Below, piece by piece: positions 36,350-44,355 of a stretch of 64,000 bases of DNA. The notes beneath the pieces are model-generated. The model was not told the DNA's origin. It saw only the letters and a program-made list of their open reading frames with translations, and ran no database searches. This DNA is from Halorubrum sp. CSM-61 (GTDB lineage: Archaea > Halobacteriota > Halobacteria > Halobacteriales > Haloferacaceae): positions 124,015 through 188,014 of the forward strand of contig NZ_RJJW01000002.1 in the NCBI RefSeq assembly GCF_003781945.1, given 5' to 3'. A program made the position numbers and the translations under genes. Position 1 is the first letter of the stretch, and every line of letters begins with the position of its first letter.

Positions 36350-37128
36350 GCGATCACCCCCGCGTGCAGCGCGGCGACCCGCGCGAGTTCGGTGGTCGTG
36401 CCGAGCACGTCGCCCGAGACGCCGCCGAGTCGCCGGCGGGACCACCGGAGGACCAGCGCCGCGGTCGCCAGCGCGGCGAGGAGCGCGGCGAGCCCCGGCA
36501 GGACCCGCGGCCACGCGAGCAGCGCGGCGGGCGCCGCCAGCGCCAGGACCGGGAGCGCCGCCCGACTCGACGACTCGCCGGTCAGCGCCGAGCCGAGCCC
36601 CTCGTGGGGCGCGTCGCCGACGCAGACGAGCGTCGCGGTCGCGGCCTTCGCGCCGACCTCGGCGGCGACGACGACCCCGAGCGCGGCGAGGGGGACGCCT
36701 CCGCCCTCCGCGGTCGACGCGGCCCCGACCTCGATCAGTCCGAGCGCGGCTGTCGCCAGCCCGAGCACGACGAGCACGAGCGCGACGGTCCCGCCGACGC
36801 CGAGCTCGGAGTCCTTCAGCACCTGCCGGCGCTCCTCGCGGTCCCCGTGGACCGCCGCGGCGTCGCCGAGGTCGGCCGCGCCGTCGAGGTGGCCGATCCC
36901 GGTGACCGCGTAGACGGCGAGGACGAACGCGAACGCGACCGTGGGGGCGGGGACCGACGCGGGCGGCGCGGCGAGCAGCAACGGGGCGGCGACGAGCGCG
37001 CCGACGAGGTAGCCGACGACCGGGAACGTCCACGGCGATCGCGCGAACGCCCCCCACGCCGTCTCGTCGCGGCCGACCGGGATCCGGGTGAGGAAGCCGA
37101 TCGCCCCGCGGAGCGCGGTCAGAACCAT
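36334..37128 (-). CDS. cobS: Adenosylcobinamide-GDP ribazoletransferase (cobalamin synthase)
   Basis: 264 residues, an integral membrane protein with about six helices. It joins adenosylcobinamide-GDP to alpha-ribazole (phosphate). Family motifs: Arg-Ile-Pro-Val-Gly near residue 15, and Gly-His-Leu-Asp-Gly-Ala-Ala-Asp-Leu-Gly-Asp-Ala near 78-89 followed by Asp-Ser-Glu-Leu-Gly-Val-Gly-Gly. It overlaps cbiB by ten bases. Long runs of Ala/Leu/Val reflect the membrane helices. Confidence 0.93.
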   Translation of the reverse strand: MVLTALRGAIGFLTRIPVGRDETAWGAFARSPWTFPVVGYLVGALVAAPLLLAAPPASVPAPTVAFAFVLAVYAVTGIGHLDGAADLGDAAAVHGDREERRQVLKDSELGVGGTVALVLVVLGLATAALGLIEVGAASTAEGGGVPLAALGVVVAAEVGAKAATATLVCVGDAPHEGLGSALTGESSSRAALPVLALAAPAALLAWPRVLPGLAALLAALATAALVLRWSRRRLGGVSGDVLGTTTELARVAALHAGVIAWTRF

Positions 37129-38177
37129 CCGATCACCCCCGCGGGAGTCGAGATCCACCCCGCCGTCAGCCACCCGACCGCCGCCAGCCACCCCGCCGCG
37201 AGGGCGACCGCGACCCCGCCGGCGACGCCGACGAGCCGGACCGCCCGCTCCGCGTCGGTGACGCTCGGCGGGCTCGCGCCCGGGTTGAGGACGTAGTGCC
37301 CGGGCTTCTCCAGTCGCACGTCGAGCGCGGCCGCGCCGGTCGCCATCGGCCACCCGGAGTTGGGTGACTCCGGTTCCCGCGCCCACGAGGCCGCCCGGCG
37401 GAGGGTCCCGACCGATCCGCCCGGTCCGGCCGCGAGCGCCAGACACCCCGCGGTCGCGCGGGCCGGGAGGAACATGACGGCGTCGTCGAGCCGCGCGCTC
37501 GCCCAGCCGACCGGCTTCGAGCGGTAGCCGAGCATCGAGTCGAGCGTGTTGACGGCCTTCACCCAGACCGCGCCGGCGACCCCCGCGGCGAGCGGGAGGC
37601 CGACTCCGGAACCGCCGACCGCGACCCCGGCCGTCGGGCCGACCGCGATCCCGACCGCCGCCCCGAGCGCGAACCCGCCGAGAGGCGCGACGAAGCCGTC
37701 GGCGAGGTTCTCGGCCGCGCTCTCGACGGCCGCGCTCCGGAGGTCGGCCGGCGAGAGGTCGGTCGCGTCCCGGCCCGCGAGCGCCCGCACCGACTCTCGG
37801 GCCGCGTCCGGGTCGGTCTCGGTCAGGTCGACGACCTCCGCGGTCGTCGCCAGCAGCATCCGGAGGCTGACGGTCGTAAAGAGGATCGCGCCGGCGACGG
37901 CGACAGGGAGGACGGAGGGGGCGGGACGAACGGACGCGGCCGCCGCGACGACCCCGCCCCCGACCGCCGCGGCGGCGAGGGGGAGCCCGACCGCGACCGC
38001 GACGCCGACGAGCCGAGGGTGCGACCACGACCGGTCGAACCGGCCGACGACCGACCCGAACAGCGCGACGGGGTGGACCCGGGCCGGCGGCTCCGCGAGC
38101 GCGAGGTCGATCGCGACCGCGATCCCCAGCGCGGCGAGGGGAGCGAACGGGGGGATGAGAGGGAGCGCGGTCGTCAT
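37119..38177 (-). CDS. cbiB: Adenosylcobinamide-phosphate synthase, CbiB
   Basis: 352 residues, integral membrane. It attaches aminopropanol (or its phosphate) to adenosylcobyric acid. Pro-Pro-Ala-Arg-Val-His-Pro-Val near 30-37, Glu-Asn-Leu-Ala-Asp-Gly near 157-162, and Val-Asn-Thr-Leu-Asp-Ser-Met-Leu-Gly-Tyr near 208-217 are CbiB hallmarks. Note that this is the activity called CobD in bacteria, so the name should not be confused with the threonine-phosphate decarboxylase gene here. Five bases separate it from cbiA. Confidence 0.93.
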   Translation of the reverse strand: MTTALPLIPPFAPLAALGIAVAIDLALAEPPARVHPVALFGSVVGRFDRSWSHPRLVGVAVAVGLPLAAAAVGGGVVAAAASVRPAPSVLPVAVAGAILFTTVSLRMLLATTAEVVDLTETDPDAARESVRALAGRDATDLSPADLRSAAVESAAENLADGFVAPLGGFALGAAVGIAVGPTAGVAVGGSGVGLPLAAGVAGAVWVKAVNTLDSMLGYRSKPVGWASARLDDAVMFLPARATAGCLALAAGPGGSVGTLRRAASWAREPESPNSGWPMATGAAALDVRLEKPGHYVLNPGASPPSVTDAERAVRLVGVAGGVAVALAAGWLAAVGWLTAGWISTPAGVIGWF

Positions 38178-38182
38178 CGCGG

Positions 38183-39505
38183 TTACAATCCGTCGAGGAA
38201 CGCGTCGAACGCCCCGCTCTCCGGGTGGACGTGGCAGTACGTTCCGAGCGTTCGGTGTTCGATCAGGCCGTCGTGCTCCCCGTCGATCCCGCTCCCGCGC
38301 TCGACCTCAAACGCGAACCGGGCGTCGCTCGCGGCGTCGGCCTCCGAGTAGTGGAACTCGTGACCCCGAAGGGTCGCGCCCGCGGCGGCGGTCGGCGCGT
38401 CCCGCGTCGCCCGCAGCTCGACGTGGTCGAGCGCCTGATACCGGTCGCGCATGCGCACGTCCGCCGGGAGGACGCCCGCCATCGCGTGCGTCTCACCCTC
38501 GACGGTCGTCAGCGACTCCGCGAGCGCCATCAGCCCGCCGCACTCGCCGAGCACGGGTGTCCCCTCGGCGGCCGCGCTCGCGATATCGTCGAGCGCGGGG
38601 CTCGCCGCCAGTTCCGCGGCGTGAAGCTCCGGGTAGCCGCCGGGGAGGTAAACGGCGTCGCAGGGCGGGAGCGCGTCGCCCGCGACCGGAGCGAACGTCT
38701 CGATCGTCGCCCGCTCGCGGAGGCGCTCGACCGTCGCCGGGTACGCGAACCGGAAGGCGTCGTCGCGGGCGACCGCGACGCGGGGGCGGTCGGCGGGAGC
38801 GACTTCGTCCGTGGGTTCCGCCGCGTTCACCACGCCCGCCCCGCCCGCCGGTTCCCGAGCGAGATCGACGAGCCGGTCGACCCGGAGCCCATCCGCGGCC
38901 TCGTCGAGCGCGTCGTCGGGCAGGGGCGACTCGTCGCCCATGTGGAGCCCGAGGTGGCGGTCCGGCACTTCGAGGTCGTCGTTCGGCGGGATCCGGCCGA
39001 GATACGCGATCTCGTCCGGCAGCGCCTCGCGGATCCCGTCGGCGTGACGCCCGCCGTGCGCGCGCTGGGCGATCACGCCGGCCACGTCGATGTCGCGGCC
39101 GATCCGGTCGGCGTAGGTCCGGAAGCCGAGCGCGGTCGCCGCGACGCTCTCCATCCCCGCGCTCGCGTCGACCACGAGGACGACCGAGAGGTCGAGCGCC
39201 TCGGCGACCGCGGCGGTGCTCGACCCGTCGCCGTCGTACAGCCCCATGGCGCCCTCGACGACGCAGACGTCGCCCTCGCCGCGGGCGTAGTTCCGGCGGA
39301 GGCCGTCCTCGCCCTGCAGCCACAGGTCGAGCGTGCGCGAGGGGCGCCCGGCCGCGCGCTCGTGGTGGCTCGGGTCGATGAAGTCGGGGCCGGCCTTCGC
39401 CGGCTGCACCGCATGTCCCGCGTTCTCCAGCGCGCGGATCGCGGCGAGCGTCGCGACCGTCTTCCCGACGCCGGAGGCGGTGCCGCCGAGGACGAATCCC
39501 CTCAT
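38183..39505 (-). CDS. cbiA: Cobyrinic acid a,c-diamide synthase
   Basis: 440 residues. It amidates carboxylates a and c with glutamine and ATP. N-terminal P-loop Gly-Thr-Ala-Ser-Gly-Val-Gly-Lys-Thr, [11 protein letters not shown], and C-terminal glutaminase nucleophile in Val-Leu-Gly-Glu-Cys-Gly-Gly-Leu-Met with late His in His-Glu-Phe-His-Tyr and Thr-Tyr-Cys-His-Val-His. It overlaps cobT by four bases (ATGA). Confidence 0.94.
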   Translation of the reverse strand: MRGFVLGGTASGVGKTVATLAAIRALENAGHAVQPAKAGPDFIDPSHHERAAGRPSRTLDLWLQGEDGLRRNYARGEGDVCVVEGAMGLYDGDGSSTAAVAEALDLSVVLVVDASAGMESVAATALGFRTYADRIGRDIDVAGVIAQRAHGGRHADGIREALPDEIAYLGRIPPNDDLEVPDRHLGLHMGDESPLPDDALDEAADGLRVDRLVDLAREPAGGAGVVNAAEPTDEVAPADRPRVAVARDDAFRFAYPATVERLRERATIETFAPVAGDALPPCDAVYLPGGYPELHAAELAASPALDDIASAAAEGTPVLGECGGLMALAESLTTVEGETHAMAGVLPADVRMRDRYQALDHVELRATRDAPTAAAGATLRGHEFHYSEADAASDARFAFEVERGSGIDGEHDGLIEHRTLGTYCHVHPESGAFDAFLDGL

Positions 39506-40566
39506 GGCGAGGGCTCCTTCTCGGCCAGCAGGCGGTCGGTGATCTCGGCCACGCGGTCGCGTACGTCGCCCGCGGGGACGCCGGCGCGTTCGGAGAGCGC
39601 CAGCGCCCCGCCCATCCCGACGCCCTCCTTCGCCTCGCCGCGGGCGTACGCCGCCATCGCCGGGTGGTCGCTCTCGCCGAACGCCGGGTCGGTCGCGGCC
39701 AGTCGCAGGTCGAGGTCGTCAGCGAGCGCGCCCACGTCGGCGGAGGGATCGCCGGCCACGAACGAGGTGGTCGCGAGCGGGAGTCGGCGATCGACGCCCG
39801 CGTGCCGCGCGAGCGCGGCGACCGTCGCCATCTGGGTCCCGCCGGCGAGGGTCACGTCGATCCCGCGCTCGACCGCGCCGACGACGAGGCCGGCGGCCGC
39901 GGCGAGCACGGGGTCGCCCATCAGCCGGAGCGCGTCGATCGGAGAGCCCGCGGCGTCGCCGGCGGCGATCCCGCTTTCGGCCAGGCCCTCCTCGACGACC
40001 GCGCGCTTGGTCCGGAGGGGGTTCGCCGGCAGCGACGAGGAGACCGCCGGGCGCTCGCCGAGCGCGGTGAGGACGCCGAGCGCGGTCGTCGTGCCGCCGG
40101 GGATCGTCTCGGCGACGAGGAGCTCGGGGTCGGATCCGTCACTGCCTCCGGACGCGTTCGCTTCCCCGCCCCTCGCCGCTTCCGCCGCCAGTCCCCGCGC
40201 CGCCTCGAAGATCCCCGCCGCGTCAGGGACCGGCTCCGGGTCACGCACGTCGCCGCCCGGCGCGGCGCCCGCGTCGAGGACCGGCGCCTTCGAGGGCGCC
40301 GTCGGAACCGCGAGCCCCGCGTCGACCCCGACGAAGTCGAACCCGACGAGCTCGCGCGCGGCGCGGGTGACGACGGCCGGGGTCGGACAGCCGGAGGGGC
40401 TGACGGGGACGGCCGAGCCGGGCGCGGGCCGCCCGTCGGCGACGATCTCGAGGTCGGCGCTCGGGGTGTGTCTCCGCAGCTCCGGGTCCGCGCCCGCGGC
40501 GCTGATCCCGTCGACCGCGGCGGTCTCGGTCGTCCCCGCGACGACCGCGAGGATCACCTCGGTCAC
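39502..40566 (-). CDS. cobT: Archaeal-type nicotinate-nucleotide-dimethylbenzimidazole phosphoribosyltransferase
   Basis: 354 residues, GTG start. It activates the lower-ligand base (alpha-ribazole phosphate route). The archaeal CobT branch differs from bacterial CobT; this one starts Val-Ala-Gly-Thr-Thr-Glu-Thr and has Pro-Gly-Gly-Thr-Thr-Thr-Ala-Leu-Gly near 155-163 and Leu-Ala-Gly-Gly-Thr-Gln-Met. An acidic Ser/Gly/Asp insertion lies at about 138-150. First gene of the cobalamin operon; the predicted transcript start lies about 90 bases upstream, overlapping a palindrome. Confidence 0.9.
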   Translation of the reverse strand: MTEVILAVVAGTTETAAVDGISAAGADPELRRHTPSADLEIVADGRPAPGSAVPVSPSGCPTPAVVTRAARELVGFDFVGVDAGLAVPTAPSKAPVLDAGAAPGGDVRDPEPVPDAAGIFEAARGLAAEAARGGEANASGGSDGSDPELLVAETIPGGTTTALGVLTALGERPAVSSSLPANPLRTKRAVVEEGLAESGIAAGDAAGSPIDALRLMGDPVLAAAAGLVVGAVERGIDVTLAGGTQMATVAALARHAGVDRRLPLATTSFVAGDPSADVGALADDLDLRLAATDPAFGESDHPAMAAYARGEAKEGVGMGGALALSERAGVPAGDVRDRVAEITDRLLAEKEPSP

Positions 40567-40646
40567 GCCGCACCTCCGGCTCGCCGCTCCGATCCGTCGG
40601 TCTTCCGGGACGGTCGATCGCGTCCGTCTCCCGCCCGATCGTTGAC

Positions 40647-40683
40647 AACCACTAGCAGTTGGTTAGCACAAGCGGACTTTAAT
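40647..40683 (-). promoter_or_regulatory. Promoter and candidate operator of the cobalamin operon
   Basis: On the minus strand ATTAAAG (40677-40683) is the TATA box. The predicted start lies about 25 bases on, near 40655, exactly where an inverted repeat AACCA-N8-TGGTT (40647-40664) is centred. A palindrome on the start site is a natural position for a repressor. No riboswitch-like secondary structure was recognised in the roughly 90-base leader. The regulator is not identified in the window. Confidence 0.45.
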
Positions 40684-40792
40684 CGATCGGGACCGGAGCC
40701 CGGCGGACGGCATCCCCCGCCGATGCGACCGTGAGGCGAGCGCCGGCCTGCTGACAGTCGAGGACGGAGAAATATGCGAACGACTCCCACAC

Positions 40793-40800
40793 ATATAAAT
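40793..40800 (+). promoter_or_regulatory. TATA box upstream of the 43-codon ORF and SDR gene
   Basis: ATATAAAT centred 30 bases before the ATG at 40827. It implies the transcript starts at or just before that ATG rather than at the SDR gene 130 bases further on. Confidence 0.5.
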
Positions 40801-40826
40801 CTGACATTCGCTAACGGGTAGTGATA

Positions 40827-40958
40827 ATGGAAACCGACGGTCCGAGTGTGAAAATCAAGCAGTATGGAACCGGAGACGTCGAGACCGGTTCGGAAAGCCG
40901 CCCGGCGATCGAGCGACGGCGACTGCCGGACGAATCCGGAGAAGGGGGCGGAGCATGA
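40827..40958 (+). CDS. 43-residue ORF translationally coupled to the SDR gene
   Basis: A short frame starting ATG GAA ACC and ending TGA overlaps the SDR start by four bases (ATGA at 40955-40958). The peptide is charged (Glu/Arg/Lys/Gly), without a hydrophobic stretch or cysteines. A TATA box places the probable transcript start just before this ATG, so ribosomes would meet it first. It may be a small protein or a leader that controls the SDR gene by coupling. No homologue is recognised. Confidence 0.5.
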   Translation: METDGPSVKIKQYGTGDVETGSESRPAIERRRLPDESGEGGGA

Positions 40959-41746
40959 CCGGCGACGCCCGCCCGACGCCGGAGGACGCCCTCCCGGACC
41001 TCTCCGGGAACGTCGCCGTCGTCACCGGCGGCGGCCGGGGGATCGGGCGGGCGATAACCCTCGGGATGGCCGCCGCGGGGGCGACGGTCGTCCCCTCGGC
41101 GCGGACCGCCGCCGAGGTCGAGACCGTCGCCGACGAGGCCCGCGATCTCGGCGTCGAGGCGCGGGGGATCACCGCCGATGTGACCGACGACGGCGACGTG
41201 GCCGCGCTGGTCGACGAGACCGTCGACGAGTTCGGTTCCCTCGACGTCCTCGTCAACAACGCCGGGTTCAACCTGGGGGACGCGCTCGGCGATCCAAGCG
41301 AGATCGAGTCGGACGCGGTCGATTCGGTCCTCGACGTGAACCTGCGGGGGGCGTTCCGGACCCTCCGGGCCGCCGGTCCGCACCTGAAGGAGGCCGAGGG
41401 GAGCGTCGTCAACGTCGCCAGCGTGGCGGGCGAGGTCGGCCTGCCGAGACAGCACCCGTACGTCGCCTCGAAACACGGGCTGGTCGGGCTCACGAAGAGC
41501 GCGGCGATGGACTGGGCGCCGGAGGTGCGGGTGAACGCGGTCGCTCCGGGTTACGTCGCCACCGACCTCACGGAGACGTTACAGGAGAACGAGCGACTTC
41601 GGCAGTCGATCCTCGACCGGACGCCGCTCGACCGGTTCGCCGACCCGACGGAGATCGCGGGCCCGGTCGCCTTCCTCGCGAGCGACGTGGCGAGCTTCGT
41701 CACCGGCGAGACGCTCGCCGCCGACGGCGGGTGGACGGCTCGGTGA
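40955..41746 (+). CDS. Short-chain dehydrogenase/reductase, FabG-like
   Basis: 263 residues. Rossmann motif Thr-Gly-Gly-Gly-Arg-Gly-Ile-Gly near 24-31, Asn-Asn-Ala-Gly near 99-102, catalytic Ser in Val-Ala-Ser-Val-Ala and Tyr-Val-Ala-Ser-Lys giving Tyr and Lys, and the closing Asp-Gly-Gly-Trp. The N-terminal 16 residues are a short haloarchaeal extension. Likely an NAD(P)-dependent 3-oxoacyl or sugar/alcohol oxidoreductase; substrate cannot be told from sequence. It is divergent from the cobalamin operon and just before the low-GC islet. Confidence 0.9.
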   Translation: MTGDARPTPEDALPDLSGNVAVVTGGGRGIGRAITLGMAAAGATVVPSARTAAEVETVADEARDLGVEARGITADVTDDGDVAALVDETVDEFGSLDVLVNNAGFNLGDALGDPSEIESDAVDSVLDVNLRGAFRTLRAAGPHLKEAEGSVVNVASVAGEVGLPRQHPYVASKHGLVGLTKSAAMDWAPEVRVNAVAPGYVATDLTETLQENERLRQSILDRTPLDRFADPTEIAGPVAFLASDVASFVTGETLAADGGWTAR

Positions 41747-41953
41747 GACCGGAAGGCGGGCGCTCCGGTACGCGTCACGGTGATCAGTATTCGGCTCGAC
41801 GATCGGCGCAATCGGACGGACTTCCGGATCGTGCTCCGTAGACTCTCGCGAGAGAACGGATTCGGTCAATACAGGAGATAAACTGATCAATATGTGGTAA
41901 CGTCTCTATACTTATACAGCCGTGAGATGTCTTTGGAACCACAGAGTCGGATA

Positions 41954-42439
41954 ATGACGAAGCATACATGTCCAACGTGCGGGCGAGATGATTTCGCGCG
42001 TAATATCGATATGAAGGCTCACCACACGATTGCGCACGGTGAGAGTCTCGTTGATCAGGACAACCCATGCGAATGTCCGATGTGCGGTGAGGTGTTTGCA
42101 AGCGAACCAGGGATGAAAGCTCACCACGCCCTCATTCACGCAGAAAGTATCGCAGAGTCACGAAGTCTTGGCAAATCGACCCGTCAAACTGTTCTGGATC
42201 GAGATGACAATCGATGCCAGAGATGTAATATCAAAGTCGCAGCAGGCAGCGAGAACGGAGCTGGGTTTCAGCTCCACCATATCGTTCCGTTTTCAGCGGG
42301 TGGCCCAAACCATCCGGATAATCTTGTCACTCTTTGTAACGATTGCCACACACTGGCACATCAGCAAATGAAGAATCTTGTCGAGGAACATACTGAATTG
42401 CTCGATGAACTCCGAACCATCGTGTGCGACACCAAGTAA
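41954..42439 (+). CDS. Double C2H2 zinc-finger HNH nuclease-like protein
   Basis: 161 residues from ATG 41954. Two C2H2 fingers come first: Cys6-Cys9-His23/24-His28 and Cys41-Cys44-His57/58-His62, both with the eukaryote-like Cys-x2-Cys-x12-His spacing. The HNH part follows: Cys88-x2-Cys91, His108-His109-Ile-Val-Pro, Asn123, Cys128-x2-Cys131-His132, His136, i.e. a zinc-stabilised HNH fold. Two earlier in-frame starts (41894 and 41927) exist, but the TATA-like CTATACTTATAC at 41905-41917 lies too close to them. Local DNA is AT-richer than neighbours, a sign of transfer. Probably a DNA-cutting enzyme or defence nuclease. Confidence 0.8.
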   Translation: MTKHTCPTCGRDDFARNIDMKAHHTIAHGESLVDQDNPCECPMCGEVFASEPGMKAHHALIHAESIAESRSLGKSTRQTVLDRDDNRCQRCNIKVAAGSENGAGFQLHHIVPFSAGGPNHPDNLVTLCNDCHTLAHQQMKNLVEEHTELLDELRTIVCDTK

Positions 42440-42545
42440 AAATTCAATAAATCCTATCCAGTATGTGGGTAGGGATACAGCAATTCATCGGGGTTGGGAG
42501 GTCAATTGGCGGTAGTTTGATTTTGATTGTCCATGATTGTGATGT

Positions 42546-43895
42546 ATGAGCCAAAGTATTGGGCGTGAATTAGCGGCTCTGCGACAGAAGCTGGATAGGT
42601 TACCAGAGACAGAGGAGCCACCGCCAACAACGTTACAAGTGCTCAATCGGAGTACCCAGGAACGCGCTTGGCAGCAGTTCTTCGTACACTTCCTGACTCC
42701 TGAGGCACCACATGGTCTTGATCACGCGGTATTAGAACATGTCTTGTCCGGTTTAGCTGAGAGAATGGATATGGAGTTCTCGTTTTCACGGTTCGAAATT
42801 GAGGACATTCGGATCGCACAAGAGGTGACGACGGACGCCGGAATTCCGGACGTCATTATGTGGGTACCTGAGGAGTGGTACATCTGTTGGGAACTGAAGG
42901 TACACGCTTCAGAGGGTCATGACCAGACTGATCGGTACGTGAGCGTGGATTCGTTTAATGGCATTGGGCTTGCGAAAGATGACATGCCGGCGGAGGGCCA
43001 TCATTACGTCTTTTTAGCGCCGGAAGCGGCGTCGCCGCCGACCGCGAATGAGTTCGCTCATGTTTCATGGGAGTGGTTTGTCGATGAGTTGCAGGCTTTT
43101 CTGGCGGCGAGTTACGATGCATACCCTGCACGAACTACGGCACAGCTGAAAGATTTCGCGGATACAGTTCGGAGCGAACTCACCATGACAGAATACCAAG
43201 AAAACCAGCGAGAAATGGTAGAACAGTACGTTGAACACCATGATGTGATCACGGAAATTGAAGCAGCATTCGATGACGCATGGACTGAGTTTCAACAGAC
43301 ATGGGGGACGCGATTAGCAAATACCATAGAGACGGCAACGCTTGATAATGACTCAGACGTGTCCGACAAGTATGCTGCCGTAGAGTTGAAGATGGGTTCA
43401 GGGAAACAACGGCAATGGACATTCCGACAGGGGAGCCCAGATTGGTCATGGATATTCCCTCGTGAGTGGTGGCAGCGATTGGATACTGGACAGCCGATAA
43501 CGAAAACACCGAAACCGAATGCAAGAGTGGGATTTCTGCATCGTCTTGAATGGGATCGGGAAACAGCGGTCGGCGATCGGACACTTGTCGTGTACGTTCG
43601 GAACGCGCCATCTGGGCACGAAGACTTCTACAATGGGTTCGCAAAGCGTATTACAGAAGCAACGACTGAAATTGAATCGGCACTTTCGGCAACAAACTTC
43701 ACCATGACTGGAAACAAGTCAAACATCATACGCGGAGAATACGAAATTGAAGTGGAGCGTCACGACGGATTCTTTGACGCGTACTTGCATGCGTTAGCTC
43801 GTGCACTCAATGAAGGCGCACTGTCGAACCCAGCATTGGTCGAGATGATCGACCGTCTATACGAAGACACGATTCAGAATGATGTATTCCTCTAA
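42546..43895 (+). CDS. PD-(D/E)XK nuclease-superfamily protein
   Basis: 449 residues. The motif Gly-Ile-Pro-Asp102-Val-Ile-Met-Trp, then Trp-Glu116-Leu-Lys118-Val, is the D...ExK active-site pattern of PD-(D/E)XK nucleases. The rest is helical and acidic with a beta-rich C-terminal half; no helicase or methylase domain is visible. DNA composition is clearly different: bases 43201-43260 hold 25 G/C of 60, and codons end in A/T far more often than in the flanking genes. It lies 106 bases after the HNH gene on the same strand. Together they look like an acquired accessory islet, possibly restriction or phage defence. No transposase or integrase is next to it. Confidence 0.7.
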   Translation: MSQSIGRELAALRQKLDRLPETEEPPPTTLQVLNRSTQERAWQQFFVHFLTPEAPHGLDHAVLEHVLSGLAERMDMEFSFSRFEIEDIRIAQEVTTDAGIPDVIMWVPEEWYICWELKVHASEGHDQTDRYVSVDSFNGIGLAKDDMPAEGHHYVFLAPEAASPPTANEFAHVSWEWFVDELQAFLAASYDAYPARTTAQLKDFADTVRSELTMTEYQENQREMVEQYVEHHDVITEIEAAFDDAWTEFQQTWGTRLANTIETATLDNDSDVSDKYAAVELKMGSGKQRQWTFRQGSPDWSWIFPREWWQRLDTGQPITKTPKPNARVGFLHRLEWDRETAVGDRTLVVYVRNAPSGHEDFYNGFAKRITEATTEIESALSATNFTMTGNKSNIIRGEYEIEVERHDGFFDAYLHALARALNEGALSNPALVEMIDRLYEDTIQNDVFL

Positions 43896-44053
43896 GAGAA
43901 ATCGTGCAATTGGCACGTACCATTAACCAGCCGTTTCAGGTTGTCTATGTCTGAAGAGTAGGATTTCCACGGAGCCGTATTGGTCGCTCCCCGTCCGGGT
44001 TCGACCGGACGTGCGACGCGGAATCCGATCCGGGGTCGCGAACCTCCCCGCGC

Positions 44054-44284
44054 CTACTCGGTGAGCGGGAGGAAGATCCCGAAGACGAACGGGGTGACGA
44101 GCGCGATCGCGGTCCCGAGGAACTCCATATTGAGGAGGAGCCGCTCCTCCCAACCGGGCACCTGCGCGCCCGTCACGTGGATGTACGCCTCGCCGACGAC
44201 CCCGATCAGGAACAGCCCGAGCCCGAACAGGACGCCGCGTTTGGTGATCTTCGGATAGTCCAGGTTTCCGTACCGGCCAGCCAT
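44054..44284 (-). CDS. Small two-helix membrane protein
   Basis: 76 residues starting Met-Ala-Gly-Arg-Tyr-Gly. Hydrophobic helices at about 19-35 (Val-Leu-Phe-Gly-Leu-Gly-Leu-Phe-Leu) and 51-74 (Leu-Asn-Met-Glu-Phe-Leu-Gly-Thr), with a loop of about 15 residues. ATG at 44284 is preferred over the in-frame start at 44353 because the extra codons overlap the next gene's end region and read as noise. It is the first gene downstream of the pilus/secretion pair and same strand as it; function unknown. Confidence 0.65.
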   Translation of the reverse strand: MAGRYGNLDYPKITKRGVLFGLGLFLIGVVGEAYIHVTGAQVPGWEERLLLNMEFLGTAIALVTPFVFGIFLPLTE

Positions 44285-44355
44285 GAGCGACGGTTTTTCG
44301 GAGAATTTGATAAGGATTGCCGTTCCGGGGTTCCGGATCGACGTCGGTGACACCC

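Noticed and set aside
41780-41895. Possible short direct repeat (TGATCAGTAT / TGATCAATAT) at the left edge of the low-GC islet
   Set aside because: Both copies lie on the same side of the islet with one mismatch; not evidence of an attachment site.
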